From the NCBI GenBank assembly GCA_027603945.1, contig JADIIU010000088.1, forward strand, positions 1 to 54,621: a DNA stretch of 54,621 bases, given 5' to 3'. The notes below the pieces were generated by a model. The model was not told where the DNA came from and did no database searches. It saw only the letters and a program-made list of their open reading frames with translations. The translations under genes were made by a program, and so were the position numbers. Positions 47,695-54,621 of this stretch are shown here, in pieces (the first letter of the stretch is position 1; every line of letters starts with the position of its first letter). The stretch comes from Terramyces sp. JEL0728 (Eukaryota > Chytridiomycota > Chytridiomycetes > Rhizophydiales > Terramycetaceae).

Positions 47695-47951
47695 GAGAGG
47701 TGTTCTGATTGTTATTAATCGTTTCTTTCGATTAATACCATTCTATTTTGGCTAATAGAAAATTGAAAGATAGAGATAGTCTTTTCTGTGATTAGATGTT
47801 TGAAGGGATTTCAATCTTTATGAGGAAGGCTATCTAGCCGATTCAATGTAATAATCAACAAGTTTGTTGGAGGCTGGTATTAAACTATTGTAAGTTGAAT
47901 CGCCTGATTCTCAGTTATACTGTATTAAAGCAATTAAATAATCGTTTTTAA
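47695..47951. other. Intergenic stretch without a recognisable gene
   Basis: AT-rich; nothing identifiable on either strand. Confidence 0.4.
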
Positions 47952-48493
47952 TCATGCTATTATTATGCAAAAAGCTAATCCATTTAATTCCTTACCCCTA
48001 CGTCTCATAGATTCACTTTCGGATATTGCCGCTAAATCCATCACTTCCACAACCCTACCATCAAGATTATTCCCGTAAACTGCTTGGAATGCCTTAGAAA
48101 CCATTCCAACACAGCAGCCCTCCACAGCCCCTGTCCAAAAATAAGCTTTAATAGTATCCACTTTTTGTATTTCAAAATGTTCAACAAATTCGGTTTCTAC
48201 TATTCTTGGCCTTCCTCTTGCCTTCTTTGTTGGCAAATCTTGGATAACTGCAACTTTAGTTATAACAGGAATATCTACCGTTCCTTTACGGAGCATTAAA
48301 TGCATTCCGGGTTGAACTTGAATTCCACAATTTGATGGATGCAGCGCACACATCCTTCCGTCACTTCCGTGATTCAATCCAACAATTTCTAATGTTTTAT
48401 ATTTTTCTTTGAAATAGTTATTGGAGTATGTGCACTTTGGTTCATTAATAATAATAACCTCTTGTGATAAATGAAAATCGAAATGGCATACGA
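47952..48493 (-). CDS. Member of an unrecognised gene family (5' end undefined)
   Basis: The open minus-strand frame reads about 180 residues. It includes HLSQEVIIINEPKCTYSN, then GRMCALHPSNCGIQ, an AT-hook-like KKARGRPR, and FWTGAVEGCCVGMVSKAFQ. There are several cysteines and a charged SESESMRRRGKE tail. No in-frame ATG precedes the conserved part and a stop lies just upstream, so a 5' exon is probably missing from this reading; an AG at 48494 is a plausible acceptor. A second, truncated copy lies at 49514-49790, which shows this is a repeated family. No function can be assigned; the AT-hook hints at DNA binding. Confidence 0.45.
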
Positions 48494-48881
48494 CTAAATA
48501 ACATTATTTTTCGGGCCTTAGACACTCAGAATTACGGTAATAAATTTCACAAATTTTTCATTGAACAGGCAATTGCTGATATTGATTTAACTTGTCCAGT
48601 CTGCCTAAACTCAAAACTATAAATACTAGACAAATTCAATAGTATATTAATGCAAATGCACAGAGGTCATTAGTCACAGAAGCCATTGCTATCATCATAG
48701 ATCTCATTTTCATGCAGCCATACACATGTCATTTAAACTCCGAATTGTAAATTATATTTCAACTTGTAATAAAATAATGGATACAAATTCATATTGAGCT
48801 GCAAACGATCGCTCAGCACATGGGAGAACTTGATCCGATTCATTAAAGATTATTATATTAATACGAAGGGAAACGTTTATC
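48494..48881. other. Intergenic stretch
   Basis: AT-rich, begins with a roughly 50-bp sequence that recurs at 49738 and 51816. On the plus strand a short frame reads RLNNIIFRALDTQNYGNKF then IEQAIADIDLTCPVCLNSKL, too short to call a gene. Confidence 0.35.
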
Positions 48882-48972
48882 AGTTAGAATAGGAGTTTAT
48901 AGGAGTTACAATAGGAGGTGCAATAGGAGTTTAAATATGAGTTAAAATAGGCGTAATAGTTAGAATGGGGGT
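48882..48972. repeat. Imperfect 12-nt tandem repeat (agttanaatagg)
   Basis: About seven units such as agttagaatagg, agttacaatagg, aggtgcaatagg and agttaaaatagg run up to 18 bp before the TATA box of the next gene. Confidence 0.7.
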
Positions 48973-48989
48973 GTTTTAACATTTAAACT

Positions 48990-48996
48990 ATAAAAG
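48990..48996 (+). promoter_or_regulatory. TATA box of the Gln/Asn-rich secreted protein gene
   Basis: tataaaa, 35 nt before the ATG at 49025. An out-of-frame ATG at 49009 lies only 19 nt from it and may fall upstream of the transcription start. Confidence 0.6.
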
Positions 48997-49024
48997 GAGC
49001 AACAAAAATGCGAGTAAATAAACA

Positions 49025-49319
49025 ATGAAATCAATCCTTATCCTCCCATTTGCTCTTGTTACCGCTTTACCTCAATACTCCAATATCGCAATTTGCCAAC
49101 AAAATGCTGCAATTGCTTACCAAAACCAACTCATCACTTATCAAAACCAATTAAATTCTCAAGTAATTTAAAAGATTAACTTAGATAAATACCTATTATA
49201 ACAATGGGGCTTGGGCTACTTGGAATTACAATAATGTCAATAGTGCTTTGACCAATTATGGTAATGTAGTTAATCAACAATTGACTGCTTATCAAGCTGC
49301 ACTAAATGCTTGCCATTAA
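49025..49319 (+). CDS. Small secreted Gln/Asn/Tyr-rich protein
   Basis: 90 aa from two exons; intron 49163-49184 (22 nt, gtaattt..ttaacttag). Signal peptide MKSILILPFALVTALPQ. The mature peptide of about 75 residues is built of Q, N, Y and A (AYQNQLITYQNQLNSQ; WNYNNVNSALTNYGN) with single cysteines near each end (ICQQN; NACH) that could pair. No family recognised; the composition suggests a wall or adhesion peptide. Too short and split to appear as one open frame, but splicing gives an exact multiple of three and continues the same composition. Confidence 0.65.
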
Positions 49320-49513
49320 GAATAAAATCTTTATTTTTAACATTTTAATTTACTACCTTAATTCATCAATATAAATAAAATTATACCACAAATGAACTTG
49401 CAGATACTGAAACTACCAAAATTTTAGAAGCTACTCAATGAAACAAGGCAAATGGCAATTAAACGTATCACAGATTTGCAGAATATAGTAAACCATCCAA
49501 TAGTTCAAGTAAC

Positions 49514-49790
49514 TAGTTATAACAGGAATATCTACCGTTCCTTTACGGAGCACCAAATGCATTCCGGGTTGTAATTGAATTCCACAATTTGATGGATGCA
49601 ACGCACATATCTTTCCGTGATTCAATCCAACAATATCTAATGTTTTATATTTTTCTTTGAAATAGTTATTGCAGTATGGTGCACTTTGGTTCATTAATAA
49701 TAATAACCTCTTGTGATTAATGAAAATCGAAAAGGGCATACGACTAAATAACATTATTTTTCGGGTCTTAGACATTCAGAATTACGGTAG
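49514..49790 (-). pseudogene. Truncated second copy of the unrecognised gene at 47952-48493
   Basis: Nearly identical in sequence to 48258-48540 (GKICALHPSNCGIQLQPGMH versus GRMCALHPSNCGIQ). It lacks the downstream two-thirds of the gene: the frame runs into unrelated sequence after IPVIT. Small indels relative to the first copy put its upstream part in a different frame. Its far end (49738-49790) forms the left edge of the galE tandem duplication. Confidence 0.7.
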
Positions 49791-51815
49791 TATCTACAAA
49801 TAGCAAGGATACTACACTTTTTAACCTTTAGAGTGGTGTTGAAGATGCTAACCCAAATCTTATTCCTAAAAGATATCTGTTCGAATTTGGAGATTGTTTC
49901 AACAAACAAGCAGGTGGATACGCGCTGATTGCATCAGACCACCAGTTTGATACGCGTCCATGAAATTATTGCAAGCAAATTTGCTCAACCACTTTGAATT
50001 ATTCAGCTTAGAGCACCGACTCTAATATGCCGAGATTGCCTTTTAGACTAATGATACATTATTGCAATTGCCCAACAAGACCATATTTGAAACTATCCAA
50101 GCTGTCCAACTTTCACCTTGAAGCCACTCAAAGGCAAGGGGTGTCCTGTGTTATTTAAGGAAACCAAATTCGACCTTTTTAAAATCGTTCGATATGGCTG
50201 CAGGACTCTATTGTGCTCAACACTTACCAGTAACACAAGATACTGAAAACTTTATCTTAGTCACCGGTGGTGCTGGTTATATCGGCTCTCACACCATATT
50301 GGAACTCTTAAATGAGGGTTTCAAGGTAGTTGTTGTTGACAATCTTGTTAATTCCACTCAAGAGGCATTGCACAGAGTCTTGAAGCTCGCTCCAAACAGT
50401 GCTACACTGTTATTCTTTAAAGTTGACATGTGTGATAAAGATGCTTTGCAAAAAGTTTTCGCAGAATTCAAGTTTGATGCAGTCATTCACTTTGCTGGAT
50501 TGAAGGCGGTCAACGAATTCATTTCAGTTCCGTTGCGTTACTATGCAAACAATATTACTGGAACTTTAAACTTACTAGAGTGCATGAATACTGCCGATTG
50601 TAACACACTTGTATTTTCGTCCTCTGCTACGGTTTATGGAAACCCGAAAGGATTTGCATCTGTGGATGAAAATCATTCAACCGGCCCAATCAACCCTTAC
50701 GGTCAAACAAAGTTGATGACGGAAACAATTATTCAAGACTTTTGCAATAGTAAAAGGGTTATGAATGCCGCTATCCTCCGTTATTTCAACCCAATCGGTG
50801 CGCATGAATCTGGAGAGATTGGAGAAAACCCACTTTTACCTCCTTCGAACTTGCTTCCTTGTGTAACTAGAGCCATGCTGCACGAAAATAGACCTTTACA
50901 GATATACGGAGATGATTATGACACGCACGATGGTACTGCGATTCGTGATTATATACATGTTGTGGATTTAGCTCGAGGGCATGTTGCTGCTTTGGAAAAA
51001 TTGCTGCAAGATTCTCCAGGATGTATGATTTTGAACATGGGTAATGGTCGCGGGTATTCTGTTATGGAAGTTGTTCAACATATGCACAGAGTTACTGGTG
51101 TTCTCGTTCCGCACATTGTCGCTGGACGTCGCAAAGGTGACGCTCAGCATGTTGTCGCTGATCCCTCAAAGGCACTTGGATTATTGAAATGGAAGCCAAA
51201 ACACGATCTTGGCTCCATGTGTCATTCTGCCTGGAAATGGCAATCAAATAATCCACAAGGTTATCTCAATGATGCTGCTCCTTAGCATAACTTTTATGAA
51301 TGCGCCGTTTTCCTTAATAAATTTGCGCCAAATACTGTCGTATGTAGAATTTGAGTTCTTTGAAATCAACTGATGAAACCTGTAAAATACATCTATTGTT
51401 GGCTAATTACGACACGTCGATCTATTCCACATAATTTTAATTAAACGCGAATGTTCAGCCACCCAGGTGAGTCTTTGCGTAGTTATTATGCAAATCAGGT
51501 AGGGCACTCTGTTTTGTTACTTTTCAAAGAATGGCAATGAATTATTGACATTGCTATTTACTACAATCAGTAATTGCCCAATAATTATTGCAATCAATAA
51601 TTTATTGCATACCCCTGAACCAGAGTAAGAATTAATGAATGATCTTATATCAACTGAGATGCCACTGAGAGTCTCAACGCATGTTTTAGGGTTTTTGGTT
51701 ATCAGCCAAAATGGGAAACTGTAGCAATCAAAACAAGTATCTATTCGATTTAGTCAATCCTAATTTTGTCCACCTGCGATTTGATTGGCTGAAGTTTCGG
51801 GATATTTCAGATCTT
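49738..51815. repeat. Tandem duplication, unit 1 (2078 bp)
   Basis: Starts at atacgact and ends at cagatctt; followed directly by unit 2. The units differ at roughly a dozen positions (about 99.5% identical by eye). It holds 400 bp of upstream sequence, the epimerase gene and 530 bp downstream. The upstream part includes a short frame (SGVEDANPNLIPKRYLFEFG) that looks like a gene remnant but matches no family I know. Confidence 0.95.
50194..51285 (+). CDS. GAL10: UDP-glucose 4-epimerase, copy 1 (S109F)
   Basis: 363 aa, intronless. Short-chain dehydrogenase fold: NAD-binding GGAGYIGSH near residues 25-33, VVDNLVNS, HFAGLKAV, the catalytic serine in SSSATVYG (S144), the Y-x3-K pair Y169/K173 (PYGQTK), LRYFNPIGAH, and the C-terminal GRRKGDAQHVVADPSKA. 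It interconverts UDP-glucose and UDP-galactose (Leloir pathway, cell wall sugars). It is the size of the bacterial and animal enzyme, without the mutarotase domain fused in yeast Gal10. Copy 1 has Phe109 where copy 2 and the family have Ser (KAVxES), a conserved site beside the active site, so activity may be impaired. Confidence 0.95.
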   Translation: MAAGLYCAQHLPVTQDTENFILVTGGAGYIGSHTILELLNEGFKVVVVDNLVNSTQEALHRVLKLAPNSATLLFFKVDMCDKDALQKVFAEFKFDAVIHFAGLKAVNEFISVPLRYYANNITGTLNLLECMNTADCNTLVFSSSATVYGNPKGFASVDENHSTGPINPYGQTKLMTETIIQDFCNSKRVMNAAILRYFNPIGAHESGEIGENPLLPPSNLLPCVTRAMLHENRPLQIYGDDYDTHDGTAIRDYIHVVDLARGHVAALEKLLQDSPGCMILNMGNGRGYSVMEVVQHMHRVTGVLVPHIVAGRRKGDAQHVVADPSKALGLLKWKPKHDLGSMCHSAWKWQSNNPQGYLNDAAP

Positions 51816-51881
51816 ATACGACTAAATAACATTATTTTTCGGGTCTTAGACATTCAGAATTACGGTAGTATCTACAAATAG
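51711..51881 (+). other. Short ORF created across the duplication junction
   Basis: A 56-codon frame starts in the tail of unit 1 (MGNCSNQNKYLFDLVNPNF) and continues without a break across the junction at 51815/51816 into unit 2 (RLNNIIFRVLDIQNYG). In unit 2's own tail the frame is broken by two single-base indels and the continuation differs. Coding status unknown. Confidence 0.3.
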
Positions 51882-53892
51882 CAAGGATACTACAATTTTT
51901 AACCTTTAGAGTGGTGTTGAAGATGCTAACCCAAATCTTATTCCTAAAAGATATCTGTTCGAATTTGGAGATTGTTTCAACAAACAAGCAGGTGGATACG
52001 CGCTGATTGCATCAGACCACCAGTTTGATACGCGTCCATGAAGTTATTGCAAGCAAATTTGCTCAACCACTTTGAATTATTCAGCTTAGAGCACCGACTC
52101 TAATATGCCGAGATTGCCTTTTAGACTAATGATACATTATTGCAATTGCCCAACAAGACCATATTTGAAACTATCCAAGCTGTTCAACTTTCACCTTGAA
52201 GCCACTCAAAGGCAAGGGGTGTCCTGTGTTATTTAAGGAAACCAAATTCGACCTTTTTAAAATCGTTCGATATGGCTGCAGGACTCTATTGTGCTCAACA
52301 CTTACCAGTAACACAAGATACTGAAAACTTTATCTTAGTCACCGGTGGTGCTGGTTATATCGGCTCTCACACCATATTGGAACTCTTAAATGAGGGTTTC
52401 AAGGTAGTTGTTGTTGACAATCTTGTTAATTCCACTCAGGAGGCATTGCACAGAGTCTTGAAGCTCGCTCCAAACAGTGCTACACTGTTATTCTTTAAAG
52501 TTGACATGTGTGATAAAGATGCTTTGCAAAAAGTTTTCGCAGAATTCAAGTTTGATGCAGTCATTCACTTTGCTGGATTGAAGGCGGTCAACGAATCCAT
52601 TTCAGTTCCGTTGCGTTACTATGCAAACAATATTACTGGAACTTTAAACTTACTAGAGTGCATGAATACTGCCGATTGTAACACACTTGTATTTTCGTCC
52701 TCTGCTACGGTTTATGGAAACCCGAAAGGATTTGCATCTGTGGATGAAAATCATTCAACCGGCCCAATCAACCCTTACGGTCAAACAAAGTTGATGACGG
52801 AAACAATTATTCAAGACTTTTGCAATAGTAAAAGGGTTATGAATGCCGCTATCCTCCGTTATTTCAACCCAATCGGCGCGCATGAATCTGGAGAGATTGG
52901 AGAAAACCCACTTTTACCTCCTTCGAACTTGCTTCCTTGTGTAACTAGAGCCATGCTGCACGAAAATAGACCTTTACAGATATACGGAGATGATTATGAC
53001 ACGCACGATGGTACTGCGATTCGTGATTATATACATGTTGTGGATTTAGCTCGAGGGCATGTTGCTGCTTTGGAAAAATTGCTGCAAGATTCTCCAGGAT
53101 GTATGATTTTGAACATGGGTAATGGTCGCGGGTATTCTGTTATGGAAGTTGTTCAACATATGCACAGAGTTACTGGTGTTCTCGTTCCGCACATTGTCGC
53201 TGGACGTCGCAAAGGTGACGCTCAGCATGTTGTCGCTGATCCCTCAAAGGCACTTGGATTATTGAAATGGAAGCCAAAACACGATCTTGGCTCCATGTGT
53301 CATTCTGCCTGGAAATGGCAATCAAATAATCCACAAGGTTATCTCAATGATGCTGCTCCTTAGCATAACTTTTATGAATGCGCCGTTTTCCTTAATAAAT
53401 TTGCGCCAAATATTGTCGTATGTAGAATTTGAGTTTTTTGAAATCAACTGATGAAACCTGTAAAATACATCTATTGTTGGCTAATTACGACACGTCGATC
53501 TATTCCACATAATTTTAATTAAACGCGAATGTTCAGCCACCCAGGTGAGTCTTTGCGTAGTTATTATGCAAATCAGGTAGGGCACTCTGTTTTGTTACTT
53601 TTCAAAGAATGGCAATGAATTATTGACATTGCTATTTACTACAATCAGTAATTGCCCAATAATTATTGCAATCAATAATTTATTGCATACCCCTGAACCA
53701 GAGTAAGAATTAATGAATGATCTTATATCAACTGAGATGCCACTGAGAGTCTCAACGCATGTTTAGGGTTTTTGGTTATCAGCCAAAATGGGAAAACTGT
53801 AGCAATCAAAACAAGTATCTATTCGATTTAGTCAATCCTAATTTTGTCCACCTGCGATTTGATTGGCTGAAGTTTCGGATATTTCAGATCTT
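51816..53892. repeat. Tandem duplication, unit 2 (2077 bp)
   Basis: Second copy, ending at cagatctt before unrelated sequence. Three single-base indels in the 3' tail relative to unit 1, plus scattered substitutions. Confidence 0.95.
52272..53363 (+). CDS. GAL10: UDP-glucose 4-epimerase, copy 2
   Basis: Same length as copy 1 and identical in protein except Ser109, the family-typical residue; by that criterion this is the better candidate for the working enzyme. Other coding differences between the copies are silent (for example caa/cag and ggt/ggc). The 5' flank is also duplicated, so both copies should have the same promoter. Conserved motifs are as for copy 1: GGAGYIGSH, SSSATVYG, PYGQTK. 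Confidence 0.95.
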   Translation: MAAGLYCAQHLPVTQDTENFILVTGGAGYIGSHTILELLNEGFKVVVVDNLVNSTQEALHRVLKLAPNSATLLFFKVDMCDKDALQKVFAEFKFDAVIHFAGLKAVNESISVPLRYYANNITGTLNLLECMNTADCNTLVFSSSATVYGNPKGFASVDENHSTGPINPYGQTKLMTETIIQDFCNSKRVMNAAILRYFNPIGAHESGEIGENPLLPPSNLLPCVTRAMLHENRPLQIYGDDYDTHDGTAIRDYIHVVDLARGHVAALEKLLQDSPGCMILNMGNGRGYSVMEVVQHMHRVTGVLVPHIVAGRRKGDAQHVVADPSKALGLLKWKPKHDLGSMCHSAWKWQSNNPQGYLNDAAP

Positions 53893-53964
53893 TCGATTCC
53901 CCGACAAAGAGCATTTTTATATTTTACTCAAACTTGCTTCTCTTTTTAGGTATCTTTTTCGCTA

Positions 53965-53983
53965 GTATTACAAGCTGTAATAC
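53965..53983. other. Small perfect hairpin gtattaca-agc-tgtaatac
   Basis: 8-bp stem with a 3-nt loop in the otherwise featureless gap 53893-54050. No T-tract that would suggest a terminator function. Confidence 0.35.
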
Positions 53984-54050
53984 CTTTTGATTCATAATCT
54001 ATTGTAAGAGGCTTAATATCAGTGATGTCAGCCATTTACATTTTCCTAAA

Positions 54051-54621
54051 ATGGAGTTAATCTCAGCAGTCATAATATTACAAGGCTTGGCTGGATTTTT
54101 ACTAGTTATATATGGATTATACATAGTTTATTCACCTTCGATACAGTTTTCTGCAGTATTCCGCTCGACATACATTCTGATACTTGTTCAGTGTTTTTTA
54201 GAGATATCATGCGTCCTAATATACAGATTCTGGTGGCAAAACTATTACTTGGCAAGAGTTGCGGGTGTGCTAGTGTATCTTTTGATTTTTTCCAACACCT
54301 TTTTAAATATCCAGATTCTACAAGTATTCGCGGTCCTAATTCCCCAAATTACCCCAAAAGTCATAGTGCGCTCAAAGATATTTCTAGTATTATGGTTTAT
54401 TCTGACAAATTTCCATAACGTTGTCGGATTGCTCTATGGACAAGTTCTGCCGGACTGGATCAATTTTTACAACCCGTTCGGAACAATATTATTTGCAGTA
54501 TCTTCAATATTATACGATAATGTTCAGGCGATTTATCTTACTTTTTTGGTATTCAATTCCAAAAAGATGAAATCAAGAGGGAATTTGTCACCTCAGACAA
54601 TAAAATCATTAAAAAAGATGG
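54051..54621 (+). CDS. Multi-pass membrane protein, 3' end outside the window
   Basis: An open frame of 190 codons from the ATG at 54051 runs off the window edge with no stop. Reading MELISAVIILQGLAGFLLVI, it has about five hydrophobic segments separated by short polar loops (IYRFWWQNYYLARVAG; VIVRSKIF; GQVLPDWINFYNPFG). The pattern resembles lineage-expanded seven-helix-type membrane proteins of chytrids, but I recognise no named family. It ends in a basic stretch (NSKKMKSRGNL, then KSLKKM). Confidence 0.55.
   Translation, partial: MELISAVIILQGLAGFLLVIYGLYIVYSPSIQFSAVFRSTYILILVQCFLEISCVLIYRFWWQNYYLARVAGVLVYLLIFSNTFLNIQILQVFAVLIPQITPKVIVRSKIFLVLWFILTNFHNVVGLLYGQVLPDWINFYNPFGTILFAVSSILYDNVQAIYLTFLVFNSKKMKSRGNLSPQTIKSLKKM

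Noticed and set aside
54191..54418. A 75-aa plus-strand frame near the window end.
   Set aside because: It is a shadow of the longer membrane-protein frame starting at 54051, which has the better composition and no stop before the window edge.

Overview
The window is eukaryotic nuclear DNA, best read as an early-diverging, zoospore-forming (flagellated) fungus of chytrid type. It carries fungal markers: a Zn2Cys6 transcription factor, a MATA-type HMG-box gene, and small secreted proteins with possible Kex2 sites. It also carries genes needed only by organisms that build a motile cilium: an IFT dynein heavy chain, an axonemal inner-arm dynein heavy chain and IFT20. The DNA is AT-rich and gene-dense, with most intergenic gaps at 30-350 bp.

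The most striking property is the introns. Splicing the broken reading frames by eye, guided by family conservation, gives 38 introns in 11 genes. Of these, 35 are only 19-23 nt long (13 of 19, 13 of 20, 5 of 21, 3 of 22, 1 of 23), each with GT..AG and usually a TAAY-like branch site a few bases before the AG. Removing them makes every affected gene an exact multiple of three and restores conserved domains. One Aurora kinase intron is 38 nt and looks like two 19-nt introns joined without an exon between. Two RPC34 introns (103 and 81 nt) are the only long ones, and both can fold.

Layout. 1-3.2 kb: frameshifted hAT transposase (-) facing an ankyrin-repeat gene. 3.4-7.5 kb: b561-type cytochrome, Zn2Cys6 factor, secreted carboxylesterase (+). 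7.5-13 kb, all on -: Aurora kinase, kelch protein, secreted FAD-linked oxidase, Gfo/Idh/MocA oxidoreductase. 13.2-25.8 kb (-): IFT dynein heavy chain (DYNC2H1, about 4148 aa). 26.5-28.6 kb (+): HMG box, RPC34, an orphan ABC transporter tail. 28.6-31.1 kb: CTP synthase (-) and ITPase (+) sharing a 70-bp divergent promoter. 31.1-33.7 kb: secreted protein, IFT20, a mitochondrial protein, an unknown acidic protein. 33.8-45.8 kb (+): axonemal dynein heavy chain (about 3954 aa). 45.8-49.8 kb: methyltransferase, small secreted proteins, an unrecognised gene family with a truncated second copy. 49.7-53.9 kb: a recent 2.08-kb tandem duplication carrying UDP-glucose 4-epimerase. The window ends inside a multi-pass membrane protein gene.

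Functional themes are retrograde IFT and axoneme motility (DYNC2H1, IFT20, DNAH), nucleotide supply and clean-up (CTP synthase, ITPase), and secretion (esterase, oxidase, small proteins). Five secreted-protein genes have a TATA box 31-42 nt before the ATG. No rRNA, tRNA or CRISPR array was seen.
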